Origin: Caulobacter henricii
GTDB taxonomy: Bacteria > Pseudomonadota > Alphaproteobacteria > Caulobacterales > Caulobacteraceae
DNA: 64,000 bases
Direction: 5' to 3'
NCBI RefSeq assembly: GCF_001414055.1
Contig: NZ_CP013002.1
Span: forward strand, 638,501 to 702,500
The position numbers were made by a program, and so were the translations under genes. Below are positions 26,675-35,527 of this stretch, one piece after another. The notes beneath the pieces are model-generated. The model did no database searches. It saw nothing but the letters and a program-made list of their open reading frames with translations, and was not told the origin of the DNA. The stretch's first letter is position 1. Every line of letters starts with the position of its first letter.

Positions 26675-29365
26675 ATGAATTTCCGGGTTGTACTGATGGG
26701 TGCCGTTTCGGCGCTTGGACTGGCGTCGATGGCAAACGCCCAGGTCGCCAGCACTGAAACCGCCGAGGTCAGCGAACTGGTGATCACCGCCCGTCGTCCC
26801 CTCGCCGAGAGCGAGGCGACCGCCCTGCAAGTGCAGCGCGCCTCGGACTCTCTGGTCAGTGTCCTGTCGGCCGATGCCGTCGGCGACCTGCCCGACCAGA
26901 ACATCGCCTTTGCCATCGGCCGTCTGCCGGGCGTCGCCGTCCAGCGCGACCAGGGCCAGGCCCGCTATGTCAACCTGCGCGGCGCGCCGGTCTACTGGAC
27001 CACCCTGTCGTTCGACGGCCTGAGCGTGGTCAGCCCTCAGGGCCGCGACTCGCGCTTCGACAACATTCCTTCGGCCATCGCCAGCCAGATCTCGGTGCAG
27101 AAGGCGATCGTGCCGTCGATGCCGGGCGACACCGTTGCCGGCAATGTCGACATCCGCACGCGCCGCGCCTTTGACCACAAGGGCCAGAAGATCAGCGGCA
27201 AGATCGGCGTCGGCAAGGTCGAACTGGGTGGTGGCACCGAGCTGGATACTAGCCTCGTCTATTCGAACATCTTCATGGACGGCAAGCTGGGCCTCGTGGC
27301 CCAGGGCTCGTTCTACAGCCGCGACATGGTCACCAATAACTGGGAAACCGACCCCTATCTCGGCAACACGGTCGACCCGAGCAAGCGCTTTGCCCGCGAG
27401 CACGAGAACAAGCACTATCGTCTGAACCGTTCGAACTTCTCGGGCTCAACCCGGGTCGATTACCAGTTCGACGACAACAACACGGTCTTCGCCAGCACGA
27501 TCAATACCTTCTTCCGTGATGACGAGCTGCGCGACAACTTCATCTTCCGGCTTGACCAGGGCACGGATGCGGCCGGCAACGCCTACAACAGCGCCAACTT
27601 CATCAACGCCAACTCCCCGACCTTCGGGACGGTCTATGGTGCGCGGATCAACGGTCGCGTCGACTATCGCGACACCAAGGAATTCATGACCACCAATACG
27701 GTGGGCGGCGAGCATGCCCTGTCGGGCTGGAATCTCTCCTGGCGCGCCAACTACACCTTCACCGACGACGGTCGCGACACCCCGGTCACCGCCGCCTTCC
27801 AGAGTCCGTCGAGCTTCCTGCTGCGTCCGACCGTCGAGTATGATCTCCGCAACGGCGACGTGAACACCATCAAGCTGTTCAGCACCGGCGGCACGACCAC
27901 GGCCCGCACCAAGGGCGCCCAGGTCACCAATATCGAGGCCTTCCAGTTCCCGGCGACCTCGATCGGCAACGTCGAAGGCGGCGACATCACCAGCGCCTGG
28001 ACCGGCAAGTTCGACCTCGATCACGAGGGGCAGCTGTTTGGCCTGCCGACGAAGTTCGAGTTCGGCGGCCTCTATACCGACCGCACCAAGAAGTCGCGCG
28101 AAACGGCCTTCAGCCGGTCCTTCACGGCCGCCAATGCCGTGCCGTGGGCCTTCTTCGCCATCGACGACGCCTATATGGGCACCCAGAACCTGAACTACAG
28201 CTTCCGCTACACCAATGCGGGCGCGACCACGGCCTATATGGACAACCTGGTGGCCACCGGCGTCGCCACCCGCAGCGACACCCGCGGCAACTTCTGGAAG
28301 GTGTCGGAAAAGATCACCGCCGCCTACGGCATGGCCACCACGACCTTCGACTGGGGTAACCTGGTCTATGGTGCCCGCGTCGAGATGATCGAGAACACCG
28401 GCCAGGCCTATGTGAACTTCCCGGCCGTCGGTGCGACCCCGGCCGAGACCCGTCTGGTCAATACTTCCAGCGACGAGACCCTAGTCTATCCCAGCCTGCA
28501 CCTGAACTGGAACGTCACCGACGAGGTCAAGCTGCGGGTCGGCCTGACCACCTCGGCTTCGCGCGCCGACTTTGACGACCTGCGTCCCAACTTCTCGATC
28601 AATGACGCCAACCAGTCGATCTCGGGCGGCAACCCGAACGCCAAGCCGGAGAAGCAGATCGGTCTGGACACCTATGTCGAGTGGTACATGACTCCCGAGG
28701 GCTTCTTCTCGGCCGGCCTGTTCTACAAGGACATCTCGGACGTCCTGGTCCAGAAGGCGGACACCTTTGGCCTCGATACCCTCGACGTGCCGGGCCTCGA
28801 CCGTTCGAACTACCTGTTCACCAAGGTCGACAACGGCGGCGACGGTCACCTGCAGGGTGTGGAAGTGTTCTTCTCGGGCACCGCCAAGAAGCTGGTCAGC
28901 GACCTGAACCTGCCGGAATGGATGGAAGGCTTCGGTACCCGCCTGTCGGGCACCTGGACCTCGTCGGAGGTCACCCTGCCGACCGTCGGCGGCGTGCCGG
29001 CGCGCAAGATCAGCGTCCTGGGTACTTCGGACGCCGTCTACAACCTGCAGGCCATCTACGAAAAGTACGGCCTGACCGTTCGTCTCGCCTACCAGTACCG
29101 CACCCCCTGGGGCGAGTCGGTGGGCAGCTACCGAGTCACCAATGGTGTCGTCAATCCGGCCGACAACGGCGACATCTTCTGGGATGCCGACGAGGAACTC
29201 GACCTGTCGGTCCGCTACCAGGTCAACCAGAACTTCGAAGTCTATCTCGACGGCGTCAATCTGACTGACCAGGGTGCCCGTCGCTATGGCGATCAGAAGC
29301 GCTATCCGATCGAGTACGAGACCTTTGGTCGCCGCTATGTCGCGGGTGTCCGCTTCAACTTCTAA
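26675..29365 (+). CDS. TonB-dependent outer-membrane receptor
   Basis: The 896-residue receptor begins with a signal peptide (MNFRVVLMGAVSALGLASMA, cleaved at NA-Q), then VSELVITARRP before the plug domain (residues about 60-170, with DLPDQNIAFAIGRLPGVAVQ and VNLRGAPVYWTTLSFDG). The plug and barrel pattern fits the Xanthomonas/Caulobacter TonB receptor group. The barrel ends in the aromatic signature YVAGVRFNF. It imports an unknown ligand, in this group often carbohydrates or other scarce nutrients. GAGGGG precedes the ATG. A strong terminator follows. Confidence 0.94.
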   Translation: MNFRVVLMGAVSALGLASMANAQVASTETAEVSELVITARRPLAESEATALQVQRASDSLVSVLSADAVGDLPDQNIAFAIGRLPGVAVQRDQGQARYVNLRGAPVYWTTLSFDGLSVVSPQGRDSRFDNIPSAIASQISVQKAIVPSMPGDTVAGNVDIRTRRAFDHKGQKISGKIGVGKVELGGGTELDTSLVYSNIFMDGKLGLVAQGSFYSRDMVTNNWETDPYLGNTVDPSKRFAREHENKHYRLNRSNFSGSTRVDYQFDDNNTVFASTINTFFRDDELRDNFIFRLDQGTDAAGNAYNSANFINANSPTFGTVYGARINGRVDYRDTKEFMTTNTVGGEHALSGWNLSWRANYTFTDDGRDTPVTAAFQSPSSFLLRPTVEYDLRNGDVNTIKLFSTGGTTTARTKGAQVTNIEAFQFPATSIGNVEGGDITSAWTGKFDLDHEGQLFGLPTKFEFGGLYTDRTKKSRETAFSRSFTAANAVPWAFFAIDDAYMGTQNLNYSFRYTNAGATTAYMDNLVATGVATRSDTRGNFWKVSEKITAAYGMATTTFDWGNLVYGARVEMIENTGQAYVNFPAVGATPAETRLVNTSSDETLVYPSLHLNWNVTDEVKLRVGLTTSASRADFDDLRPNFSINDANQSISGGNPNAKPEKQIGLDTYVEWYMTPEGFFSAGLFYKDISDVLVQKADTFGLDTLDVPGLDRSNYLFTKVDNGGDGHLQGVEVFFSGTAKKLVSDLNLPEWMEGFGTRLSGTWTSSEVTLPTVGGVPARKISVLGTSDAVYNLQAIYEKYGLTVRLAYQYRTPWGESVGSYRVTNGVVNPADNGDIFWDADEELDLSVRYQVNQNFEVYLDGVNLTDQGARRYGDQKRYPIEYETFGRRYVAGVRFNF

Positions 29366-29406
29366 AGCTGGAGAGCTTGGGGTCGCTTCGGCGATCCGTG
29401 CGACGG

Positions 29407-29440
29407 GAGCCGGCTGAGCGATCAGCCGGCTCTTGGCGTT
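29407..29440. terminator. Strong hairpin terminator after the TonB receptor
   Basis: A perfect 11-bp stem GAGCCGGCTGA / TCAGCCGGCTC encloses a GCGA (GNRA) tetraloop and is followed by TTGGCGTTTT. It lies between convergent genes and could serve both. Confidence 0.85.
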
Positions 29441-29459
29441 TTAGCGATCCGTGTCCGGA

Positions 29460-30173
29460 CTATCTCTGGCCGGCAGGGCGTTGCAGCCAGAGCCGCAAGG
29501 CGTCATTGACCGCTTTGGGGGCTTCCATCGGGGTCATGTGGCCGGCGTGGTGGATGACCACCGGCGGCGCGCCCCCGATCGCCTCGGCCATGGCGCGGTG
29601 CCCGGCGACCGGGGTGATCTGGTCGGTCTCGCCACAGAGGATCAGCAGCGGAACCTTCAGGGCCTTCAGGGCCGCCTCGCCGTCCTGGCGTTCCAGGCTG
29701 TTCTGGCGGATGAAGACCTCGCGGCCGAGGCGCTGGGTCATGGCCACGATGCGGCCGGTCAGGTCCTGGTCGTTCAGGCGCGAGGCGTCGATATAGCTTT
29801 TCAGGATCGCTTGGCTGATGCCCAGAAAGTCGCCGGGCCTCCGGGCGGCTTCAGTCAGGGCCTGTCGCCGGGAGGCGCGCTCGGGGGTGTCGACGCGGAT
29901 CGAGGTGTCCAGCAGGGCCAGGCGCTCAAGACGCCCGGGCGCGATCCGGGCGATCTCCTGGGCGACATAGCCGCCCATCGAAAAGCCCGCGAGGGCGAAG
30001 GTCGGTTCGGCCTGGTCCAGAACGCCCTGCGCCAGGTCTTTGATGGATTCGCCGCGCGTCAGATCGGGGACCCAGGGGCGGGCGACATCGGCCAGTCCGC
30101 TGATCTGGTCGCGCCACAGCCCGGCATCGTTCAGCAGGCCGGGCAGGAGGATCAACTGGGGGAGGGGGGGCAT
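29460..30173 (-). CDS. Alpha/beta hydrolase
   Basis: This 237-residue soluble alpha/beta-fold hydrolase has LILLPGLLNDAGLW at the oxyanion side, the nucleophile elbow LAGFSMGGYVAQE, the acid in CGETDQITP and the His in HHAGHMTPME. It resembles small esterases or haloperoxidase-like hydrolases; the substrate is unknown. It is convergent with the TonB receptor gene. Confidence 0.9.
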   Translation of the reverse strand: MPPLPQLILLPGLLNDAGLWRDQISGLADVARPWVPDLTRGESIKDLAQGVLDQAEPTFALAGFSMGGYVAQEIARIAPGRLERLALLDTSIRVDTPERASRRQALTEAARRPGDFLGISQAILKSYIDASRLNDQDLTGRIVAMTQRLGREVFIRQNSLERQDGEAALKALKVPLLILCGETDQITPVAGHRAMAEAIGGAPPVVIHHAGHMTPMEAPKAVNDALRLWLQRPAGQR

Positions 30174-30190
30174 CGGGCGCTTATAGCGCG

Positions 30191-30318
30191 CCCTTCTCCC
30201 CCTGCGGGAGAAGGTGCCGGCGCAGCCGACGGATGAGGGGTCGCCTGGCCTGACCGGATAGAGGAGCGCGACCCCTCACCCGAACCTTCGGGCCACCCTC
30301 TCCCGCAGGGGGAGAGGG
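30191..30318. repeat. Class 4 palindromic element
   Basis: CCCTTCTCCCCCTGCGGGAG at the left and CTCCCGCAGGGGGAGAGGG at the right are inverted. An inner pair GATGAGGGGTCG / CGACCCCTCACCC makes a long cruciform-capable structure. The hairpin at 42207-42229 is one arm of the same family. It lies between the hydrolase gene and the rpoH terminator. Confidence 0.8.
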
Positions 30319-30323
30319 AAACG

Positions 30324-30349
30324 AAAAAGGGGCGCTTGAAGCGCCCCTT
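30324..30349 (-). terminator. rpoH terminator
   Basis: On the minus strand AAGGGGCGC-TTCAA-GCGCCCCTT is followed by a T-run (AAAAA at 30324-30328 on the plus strand). It lies 20 nt after the rpoH stop. Confidence 0.88.
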
Positions 30350-30368
30350 CCGTCGAACCCGGTTAAGC

Positions 30369-31256
30369 CTAGGCCTCGACCATGTTCTTGGCGATGGCCG
30401 CTTCGCGCATCGTCTTCTGCAGCTTTTCGAAGGCGCGGACCTCGATCTGGCGAACCCGCTCGCGGCTGACGCCATAATGGGCGGCCAGGTCTTCCAGGGT
30501 GGTCGGGTCGTCCTTCAGGCGACGCTCGGTCAGGATGTGACGCTCGCGGTCGGTCAGTTCGACCATGGCCTCCTGAAGCAGCCCCATGCGCAGGGACTTT
30601 TCTTCATTCTCGGCGACCACGGTCTCCTGGCTGACCTGCTCGTCATCGGCCAGCCAGTCCTGCCACTCGCTTTCGCTGTCCGAGCGCAGGGGCGCGTTCA
30701 GCGAGGCGTCGGGGCCCGACAGGCGGCGGTTCATCGAGATGACCTCGCTGTCCAGCACGCCCAGCTTGGTGGCGATGGCGCTGACCTGATCGGCGCGCAG
30801 GTCGCCGTCCTGGAAGGCCTCGATCTGGCTCTTGGCCTTGCGCAGGTTGAAGAACAGCTTCTTCTGCGCCGCGGTTGTGCCCATCTTCACCAGCGACCAC
30901 GAGCGCAGGATGTATTCCTGGATCGAGGCGCGGATCCACCACATGGCATAGGTGGCCAGGCGGAAGCCCTTGTCGGGCTCGAACTTCTTGACGGCCTGCA
31001 TCAGACCGACATTGCCCTCGGAGATCACCTCGCCGATCGGCAGGCCGTAGCCGCGATAGCCCATGGCGATCTTGGTCACCAGGCGCAGGTGCGAGGTGAC
31101 CATCTTGTGGGCGGCTTCAGAGTCCTGATGCTCCTTCCAGCGCTGGGCGAGCATGAACTCCTCGTCCTTCGGCAGCATCGGGAACTTGCGGATCTCGGTG
31201 AGGTATCGCGACAGGCCGCCGTCAGGCGACATCACCGACAAAGAGCTAGCGGCCAT
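30369..31256 (-). CDS. rpoH: RNA polymerase sigma factor RpoH (sigma 32)
   Basis: This is the heat-shock sigma factor directing transcription of chaperone and protease genes. The 295 residues contain region 2 (LVTKIAMGYRGYGLPIGEVI, FDLATYAMWW-like segment GFRLATYAMWWIRASIQEYI), the RpoH box AAQKKLFFNLRKA and the region 4 helix-turn-helix (LEDLAAHYGVSRERVRQIEV). The length matches Caulobacter RpoH when the ATG at 31256 (MAASSLSVMSPDGGLSRYL) is used; an ATG at 31304 adds an unsupported Arg/Gly-rich stretch. Confidence 0.97.
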   Translation of the reverse strand: MAASSLSVMSPDGGLSRYLTEIRKFPMLPKDEEFMLAQRWKEHQDSEAAHKMVTSHLRLVTKIAMGYRGYGLPIGEVISEGNVGLMQAVKKFEPDKGFRLATYAMWWIRASIQEYILRSWSLVKMGTTAAQKKLFFNLRKAKSQIEAFQDGDLRADQVSAIATKLGVLDSEVISMNRRLSGPDASLNAPLRSDSESEWQDWLADDEQVSQETVVAENEEKSLRMGLLQEAMVELTDRERHILTERRLKDDPTTLEDLAAHYGVSRERVRQIEVRAFEKLQKTMREAAIAKNMVEA

Positions 31257-31312
31257 AAAAACACATCCCCTTGGGCCGGCGGATCGCCCGCCTCGTCCCA
31301 TCACAACAGGTC

Positions 31313-31335
31313 AGATAGGAAGCGGTTGCGGTCAA
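31313..31335 (-). promoter_or_regulatory. Candidate rpoH promoter
   Basis: On the minus strand TTGACC (31330-31335) and CTATCT (31313-31318) are separated by 11 nt. Caulobacter housekeeping promoters typically have a short gap between a TTGAC-type -35 and a GCTA-type -10. The -10 match is partial. Confidence 0.35.
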
Positions 31336-31466
31336 GTTAAGGCCTATGACGCATTTGTAATCTCCCAGCCACCCACTCAGGTATTGTCCGGACCGGTCGA
31401 GGCCTTGAACGGGCACCACTTCGCGGCGATCCTGCCGCCGTTATCTCACACAGGACTGGGTCCAGT

Positions 31467-31829
31467 ATGCTCCGTTTCGTCTTTCGCGTCCTGTTCGCCG
31501 CGCTCGGCCTGTGGCTGGCCGATCGCCTGCTCGGCGGCATCTCGGCCGACGGCTGGCCGACCCTGATCCTGGCGAGCCTGCTGCTGGGCGTCGTCAATGC
31601 GGTGGTCAAGCCGGTGGTGGTGCTGCTGACCTTTCCGATCACCATCGTCAGCCTGGGCCTGTTCCTGCTGGTGGTGAACGCGGCCATGCTGGGCCTGGTG
31701 GCCTGGCTGCTGGATGGCCTGATCGTGAACGGCCTGGTGTCCGGTGTCCTCGGCTCGATCATTGTGGGTGTGGTCAGCTGGGCGGGGCAGGTGATGATCG
31801 GCGACGGCAAGGCGCGCGAGGACGCCTGA
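31467..31829 (+). CDS. Phage holin family 4-like small membrane protein
   Basis: The 120-residue product is almost entirely hydrophobic, with about four membrane helices (MLRFVFRVLFAALGLWLADR, then LASLLLGVVNAVVKPVVVLL and VVNAAMLGLVAWLLDG). The NAVVKPVVVLLTFPITIVSLG pattern is typical of the YvlD/phage holin 4 superfamily, common on bacterial chromosomes without phage context. The function is unknown; no lysis genes are near. Confidence 0.85.
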   Translation: MLRFVFRVLFAALGLWLADRLLGGISADGWPTLILASLLLGVVNAVVKPVVVLLTFPITIVSLGLFLLVVNAAMLGLVAWLLDGLIVNGLVSGVLGSIIVGVVSWAGQVMIGDGKAREDA

Positions 31830-31931
31830 TCCGCCTGCCGCAAAGGCAGCCTGCCCAGGACCGTGATCCTGCTCTAGTCTCTGCTCCATGACGCCCCGGC
31901 CACGGGACCGAGGCGCGGGAGGAGAGCAGCG

Positions 31932-32462
31932 ATGAGCATCGCCGGCGTAAATCACCTGGCCCTGGTCTGCCGCGACATGGCCGAAACCACCCGGTTCTAT
32001 ACCGAGGTCCTGGGCATGCCGCTGATCAAGACCGTCCAGTTGCCGGACGGCGGCCAGCACTTCTTCTTCGACTGCGGCGGGGGCTCCAGCCTGGCCTTTT
32101 TCTGGTGGGCCGATGGGCCGCCGGCCGCGCCGGGGATCGCCTCGGTGAAGGCCTTCCCGCTGGAGGCCCGCACGGCGGTCGGGTCTATGAACCACATCGC
32201 CTTTTCGGTTCCGGAGGACGAGCTGGAAACCTGGCGGCAGCGCCTGGTCGAGGCCGGGGTCGAGACCTTTCCGATGGTGGTCAATCACGACGACAGCGAG
32301 ATGGGCGTAGCCCGCAAGAACCATGAGGGCGTCTTCGTGCGTTCGGTCTATTTCACCGACCCCAATGGGATCATGATGGAGCTGGCCGCTTTCACCCGAC
32401 CCTTTACCCCCGCCGATGTCCGCCACGCGCCGGGCTCGGCGCGCACGCCGGCGGAGGTCTGA
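31932..32462 (+). CDS. VOC (glyoxalase/dioxygenase) superfamily protein
   Basis: This 176-residue protein has paired beta-alpha-beta-beta-beta modules: NHLALVCRDMAETTRFYTEV (first metal His) and MNHIAFSVPEDELETW (second His), ending YFTDPNGIMMELAAF with the metal Glu. It could be a glyoxalase-like enzyme or ring-cleavage dioxygenase; the reaction is not determinable. The next gene starts 3 nt after its stop, so the two form an operon. Confidence 0.88.
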   Translation: MSIAGVNHLALVCRDMAETTRFYTEVLGMPLIKTVQLPDGGQHFFFDCGGGSSLAFFWWADGPPAAPGIASVKAFPLEARTAVGSMNHIAFSVPEDELETWRQRLVEAGVETFPMVVNHDDSEMGVARKNHEGVFVRSVYFTDPNGIMMELAAFTRPFTPADVRHAPGSARTPAEV

Positions 32463-32465
32463 GCC

Positions 32466-33149
32466 ATGCCGCGCCTGCGCCAGATTCCCAGGGCCGAGGT
32501 CTCTGATCCGAAGGTGCTGGCCCTCTATGACCAGCTGTTCGGCGACCGCGATCCGGTCAGCCAGCCCGGCACCGCCACCGGCACGCGGGGTGACTGGTGG
32601 ACCGTGTTCGCCAACAGTCCGGACGTACTGCTGCATGCGGCCCGCGGTTTTGGGCTCTATCGCGACCCGGCCCGCAAGCTGGACCCGGTGCTGCGGGAAC
32701 TAGCCCAGACCCGGGCCGGCTGGGCGCGGGGCAGCCAGTTCGTCTATTCCCAGCACTGCAAGTCCCTGCGGGGCCTCGGCGTCTCCGAGGCCAGGATCGC
32801 CGCCGTGGCAGCCTGGCCGGTGTCGGACCTCTTCGATCGTCGCGAGCGCGCGGTCCTGGCCTATGCCGACGCCCTGGTCCTCGACGGCGGGCGGGTGGCT
32901 GACGGCGTGTTCGAGGCCCTAAAGGCCGAACTCGACGACGAGCAGATCCTGGAACTGACCTACATCACCTGTCTCTACGAGATGCATGCGGTGATGAGCC
33001 GGGCCCTGCGGCTGGAGTTCGATGACCGGCCCGAACCGGTCGTCGAGGTCGCGGCCCCGGAGGGGTTTGCGGCCCGCGATTTCATGGATACGGGGCGATC
33101 GGCCGATGCCGCCGCGCTGCCGGCCAAGGACCCGGAAAGCGCAGGGTAG
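32466..33149 (+). CDS. Carboxymuconolactone decarboxylase family protein
   Basis: The 227-residue helical protein has the CMD/AhpD-like core (VLRELAQTRAGWARGSQFVY, SQHCKSLRGLGVSEARI, RERAVLAYADALVLDGG). The redox CxxC of true AhpD is missing (QHCK only), suggesting a CMD-type enzyme rather than a peroxidase partner. It is translated from an ATG 3 nt after the VOC gene stop, which suggests joint action on an aromatic or lactone substrate (inference). Confidence 0.85.
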   Translation: MPRLRQIPRAEVSDPKVLALYDQLFGDRDPVSQPGTATGTRGDWWTVFANSPDVLLHAARGFGLYRDPARKLDPVLRELAQTRAGWARGSQFVYSQHCKSLRGLGVSEARIAAVAAWPVSDLFDRRERAVLAYADALVLDGGRVADGVFEALKAELDDEQILELTYITCLYEMHAVMSRALRLEFDDRPEPVVEVAAPEGFAARDFMDTGRSADAAALPAKDPESAG

Positions 33150-33302
33150 AGGCCGATCCCGGCCACCTAAGTCCCTCTAAAGCTTGCGGTAATCACTGTG
33201 ACGGCCGCGTGAAGTTTTCGCGAAATCACGCCCCTGAAGCGGCACCATTAGCCCGCTGTTAGGTCTGAAATGGTCCCTGCTTGGGCAGTGGAGGCGTATC
33301 CG

Positions 33303-35516
33303 ATGTTCACCCTGCGAGACACCGTTTCTTCCCTGCAGCCGGCGCGCGCCGACGATCTGGGCAAGACTCTCTATGAGCGGTTCCGCGAGGAGCCCGACAG
33401 CCTGATCATCCCTGTGCTCGATGCCGAGGACCGCCCCATCGGCCTTGTCGAGCGCAATGCCTTCTTCCTGCGCATGGCCGCCGAATATGGCCGGGCCCTC
33501 TACGCCAATCGTCCGATCTCCGTCCTGATGGATGTCGAGCCCCTGGTGGTCGAGGCCGACATGGCCCTGGCCGAGTTCACAAACGATAGCCTCTCCTATC
33601 GGGCCTCGGATCTGCTGCGTGGCTTCATCGTCACCGACGGCGGACGCTATCTGGGCGTCGGCACGGTCCTGGCCCTGTTGCAGGCCGCCAGCGAAAGCAA
33701 TCGCCGCGCCCTGGCCCAGCTGGCCTCGGCCAATGAAACCGCCGAACGGGCCGAAAACTTCATGACCGCCGTGGTCGAGGCCATGCCCTCGATGGTCTTC
33801 GTCAAGCGAGCTGACGATCACCGCTATGTCCTGCTCAACCGGGCCGGCGAAAAGACCCTGGGCATGTCGCGCGAGGAGATGATCGGTCGGACCGACGCCG
33901 ACTTCTATTCCCCGGAACAGGCCGAGATCTACGCCCAGCGCGACCGGGACCTGGTGGCTTCCGGCGAGGTCCGGGTGATCGAGGAAGACCTGGTGCCGCG
34001 CAAGGATGGGACCATGGCCATCCTGCGGACCAAGAAGATCGCCATCTTCGATTCCGAGGGCAAGGCCGAGTACCTAGTGGGCGTTTCCGAAGACATCGCC
34101 GACCGCAAGCGGGCTGAGGCCCAGATCGCTCGTCTGGCCCACTATGATCCCCTGACCGAACTGCCCAACCGGGTGCTGTTCCAGAAGGACCTGGGCGAGG
34201 CCTTGTCGCGCCGGGCGCGATCGGGTGACAAGCTGGCCGTGCACTTCATCGACCTGGACCGCTTCAAGTCGGTCAATGACACCCTGGGTCACCCGCTGGG
34301 CGATGCCCTGCTGCGCATCGCCGCCGAACGCCTGCGCGGCTGCGTGCGGGATGGCGACACCGTGGCCCGCCTGGGTGGCGATGAGTTTGCCGTGGTCCAG
34401 ACCGGCCTTGCCGACCTGACCGGGGCCACAAGACTTGCCGAGCGGGTGGTCGAAGCCATGGCCGCCCCGTTCGACCTCCAGGGCCATCAGGTCATGATCG
34501 GGGCCAGTGTCGGGGTCTCCGTCGCGCCATCGGACGGTGACGATGCCGACGAGCTGCTCAAGAAGGCCGACATGGCGCTCTATCGCGCCAAGGCCGATGG
34601 GCGCGGGGCCTTCCACTTCTTTGAACGGGCCATGGACGAAGAACTGCAGGCCCGGCGGGCCCTGGAGCTCGACCTGCGCCGGGCCCTGACCGCCGGCGAG
34701 TTCCAGCTCTACTACCAGCCGCTCTATCATCTGGGCGACGACCGGGTCACCGGCTGCGAGGCGCTGCTGCGCTGGAACCATCCCGATCGCGGCATGGTTT
34801 CGCCGGCCGACTTCATTCCGATTGCCGAGGAGATCGGCCTGATCGTCCAGTTGGGTGAGTGGGTCCTGCGCCAGGCCTGTGCGGAAGCCGCGACCTGGCC
34901 CGACCATGTGCGTCTGGCGGTCAATCTGTCGCCGGCCCAGTTCCGCGACCGGGCCCTGGTCAGCACCGTGGTCTCGGCCCTGGCGGTCTCAGGCCTGCCG
35001 GCCCAGAGGCTGGAGCTGGAAATCACCGAGTCGGTCCTGCTGCAGGACAATGTCGCCAACATGTCGATGCTGCATGATCTGAAGGCCCTGGGCGTGCGCA
35101 TCTCAATGGATGACTTCGGCACCGGCTATTCGTCCCTGAGCTATCTGCGCAGCTTCCCGTTCGACAAGATCAAGATCGACCAGACCTTTGTCCGCGACAT
35201 CCTCGAGGACAGCGACGCCATGGCCATCATCAAGGCCGTTCTGGACCTCGGCTCGAGCCTGGGTATCGTCACCACGGCCGAGGGCGTCGAGACCGTCGAG
35301 CAGCTCAATGCCCTGCGCGACCAGGGCTGCGCCGAGATCCAGGGCTATTTCATCAGCCGGCCCGCCCCGGCCAGCGAGATCGCGCGCCTGCTCGGCGTCG
35401 AGGCGCGGGATCTGCGCGTGCCCGAAGGCCGCCAGGCCGTGCTGACCTTCGCTCCAAAGGAGGCACCGGCAAAGACGTCGCGCGCCAAGCGCGGCGTGCG
35501 AAGCGCGAAAGCCTAG
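33303..35516 (+). CDS. CBS-PAS-GGDEF-EAL c-di-GMP signalling protein
   Basis: This 737-residue bifunctional-type protein has a CBS-pair-like N-terminal region (about residues 32-130: LIIPVLDAEDRPIGLVERNA and FIVTDGGRYLGVGTVLALL), a PAS domain (about 150-265), GGDEF (about 275-440; intact GGDEF at 358-362 and an I-site RDGD at 349-352) and EAL (about 455-710; EALLRW at 486, DDFGTGYSS, KIDQTFV and TAEGVET present). Both diguanylate cyclase and phosphodiesterase active sites look intact, with product inhibition of the cyclase likely. The ATG at 33303 has GGAGG 8 nt upstream; an ATG at 33270 is less likely. It is cytoplasmic, with no membrane segment. Confidence 0.95.
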   Translation: MFTLRDTVSSLQPARADDLGKTLYERFREEPDSLIIPVLDAEDRPIGLVERNAFFLRMAAEYGRALYANRPISVLMDVEPLVVEADMALAEFTNDSLSYRASDLLRGFIVTDGGRYLGVGTVLALLQAASESNRRALAQLASANETAERAENFMTAVVEAMPSMVFVKRADDHRYVLLNRAGEKTLGMSREEMIGRTDADFYSPEQAEIYAQRDRDLVASGEVRVIEEDLVPRKDGTMAILRTKKIAIFDSEGKAEYLVGVSEDIADRKRAEAQIARLAHYDPLTELPNRVLFQKDLGEALSRRARSGDKLAVHFIDLDRFKSVNDTLGHPLGDALLRIAAERLRGCVRDGDTVARLGGDEFAVVQTGLADLTGATRLAERVVEAMAAPFDLQGHQVMIGASVGVSVAPSDGDDADELLKKADMALYRAKADGRGAFHFFERAMDEELQARRALELDLRRALTAGEFQLYYQPLYHLGDDRVTGCEALLRWNHPDRGMVSPADFIPIAEEIGLIVQLGEWVLRQACAEAATWPDHVRLAVNLSPAQFRDRALVSTVVSALAVSGLPAQRLELEITESVLLQDNVANMSMLHDLKALGVRISMDDFGTGYSSLSYLRSFPFDKIKIDQTFVRDILEDSDAMAIIKAVLDLGSSLGIVTTAEGVETVEQLNALRDQGCAEIQGYFISRPAPASEIARLLGVEARDLRVPEGRQAVLTFAPKEAPAKTSRAKRGVRSAKA

Positions 35517-35527
35517 ACGTCTCCGGT

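Noticed and set aside
31467-31829. Prophage remnant suggested by the holin-like gene
   Set aside because: Holin family 4 proteins are common chromosomal proteins and no other phage gene is nearby.
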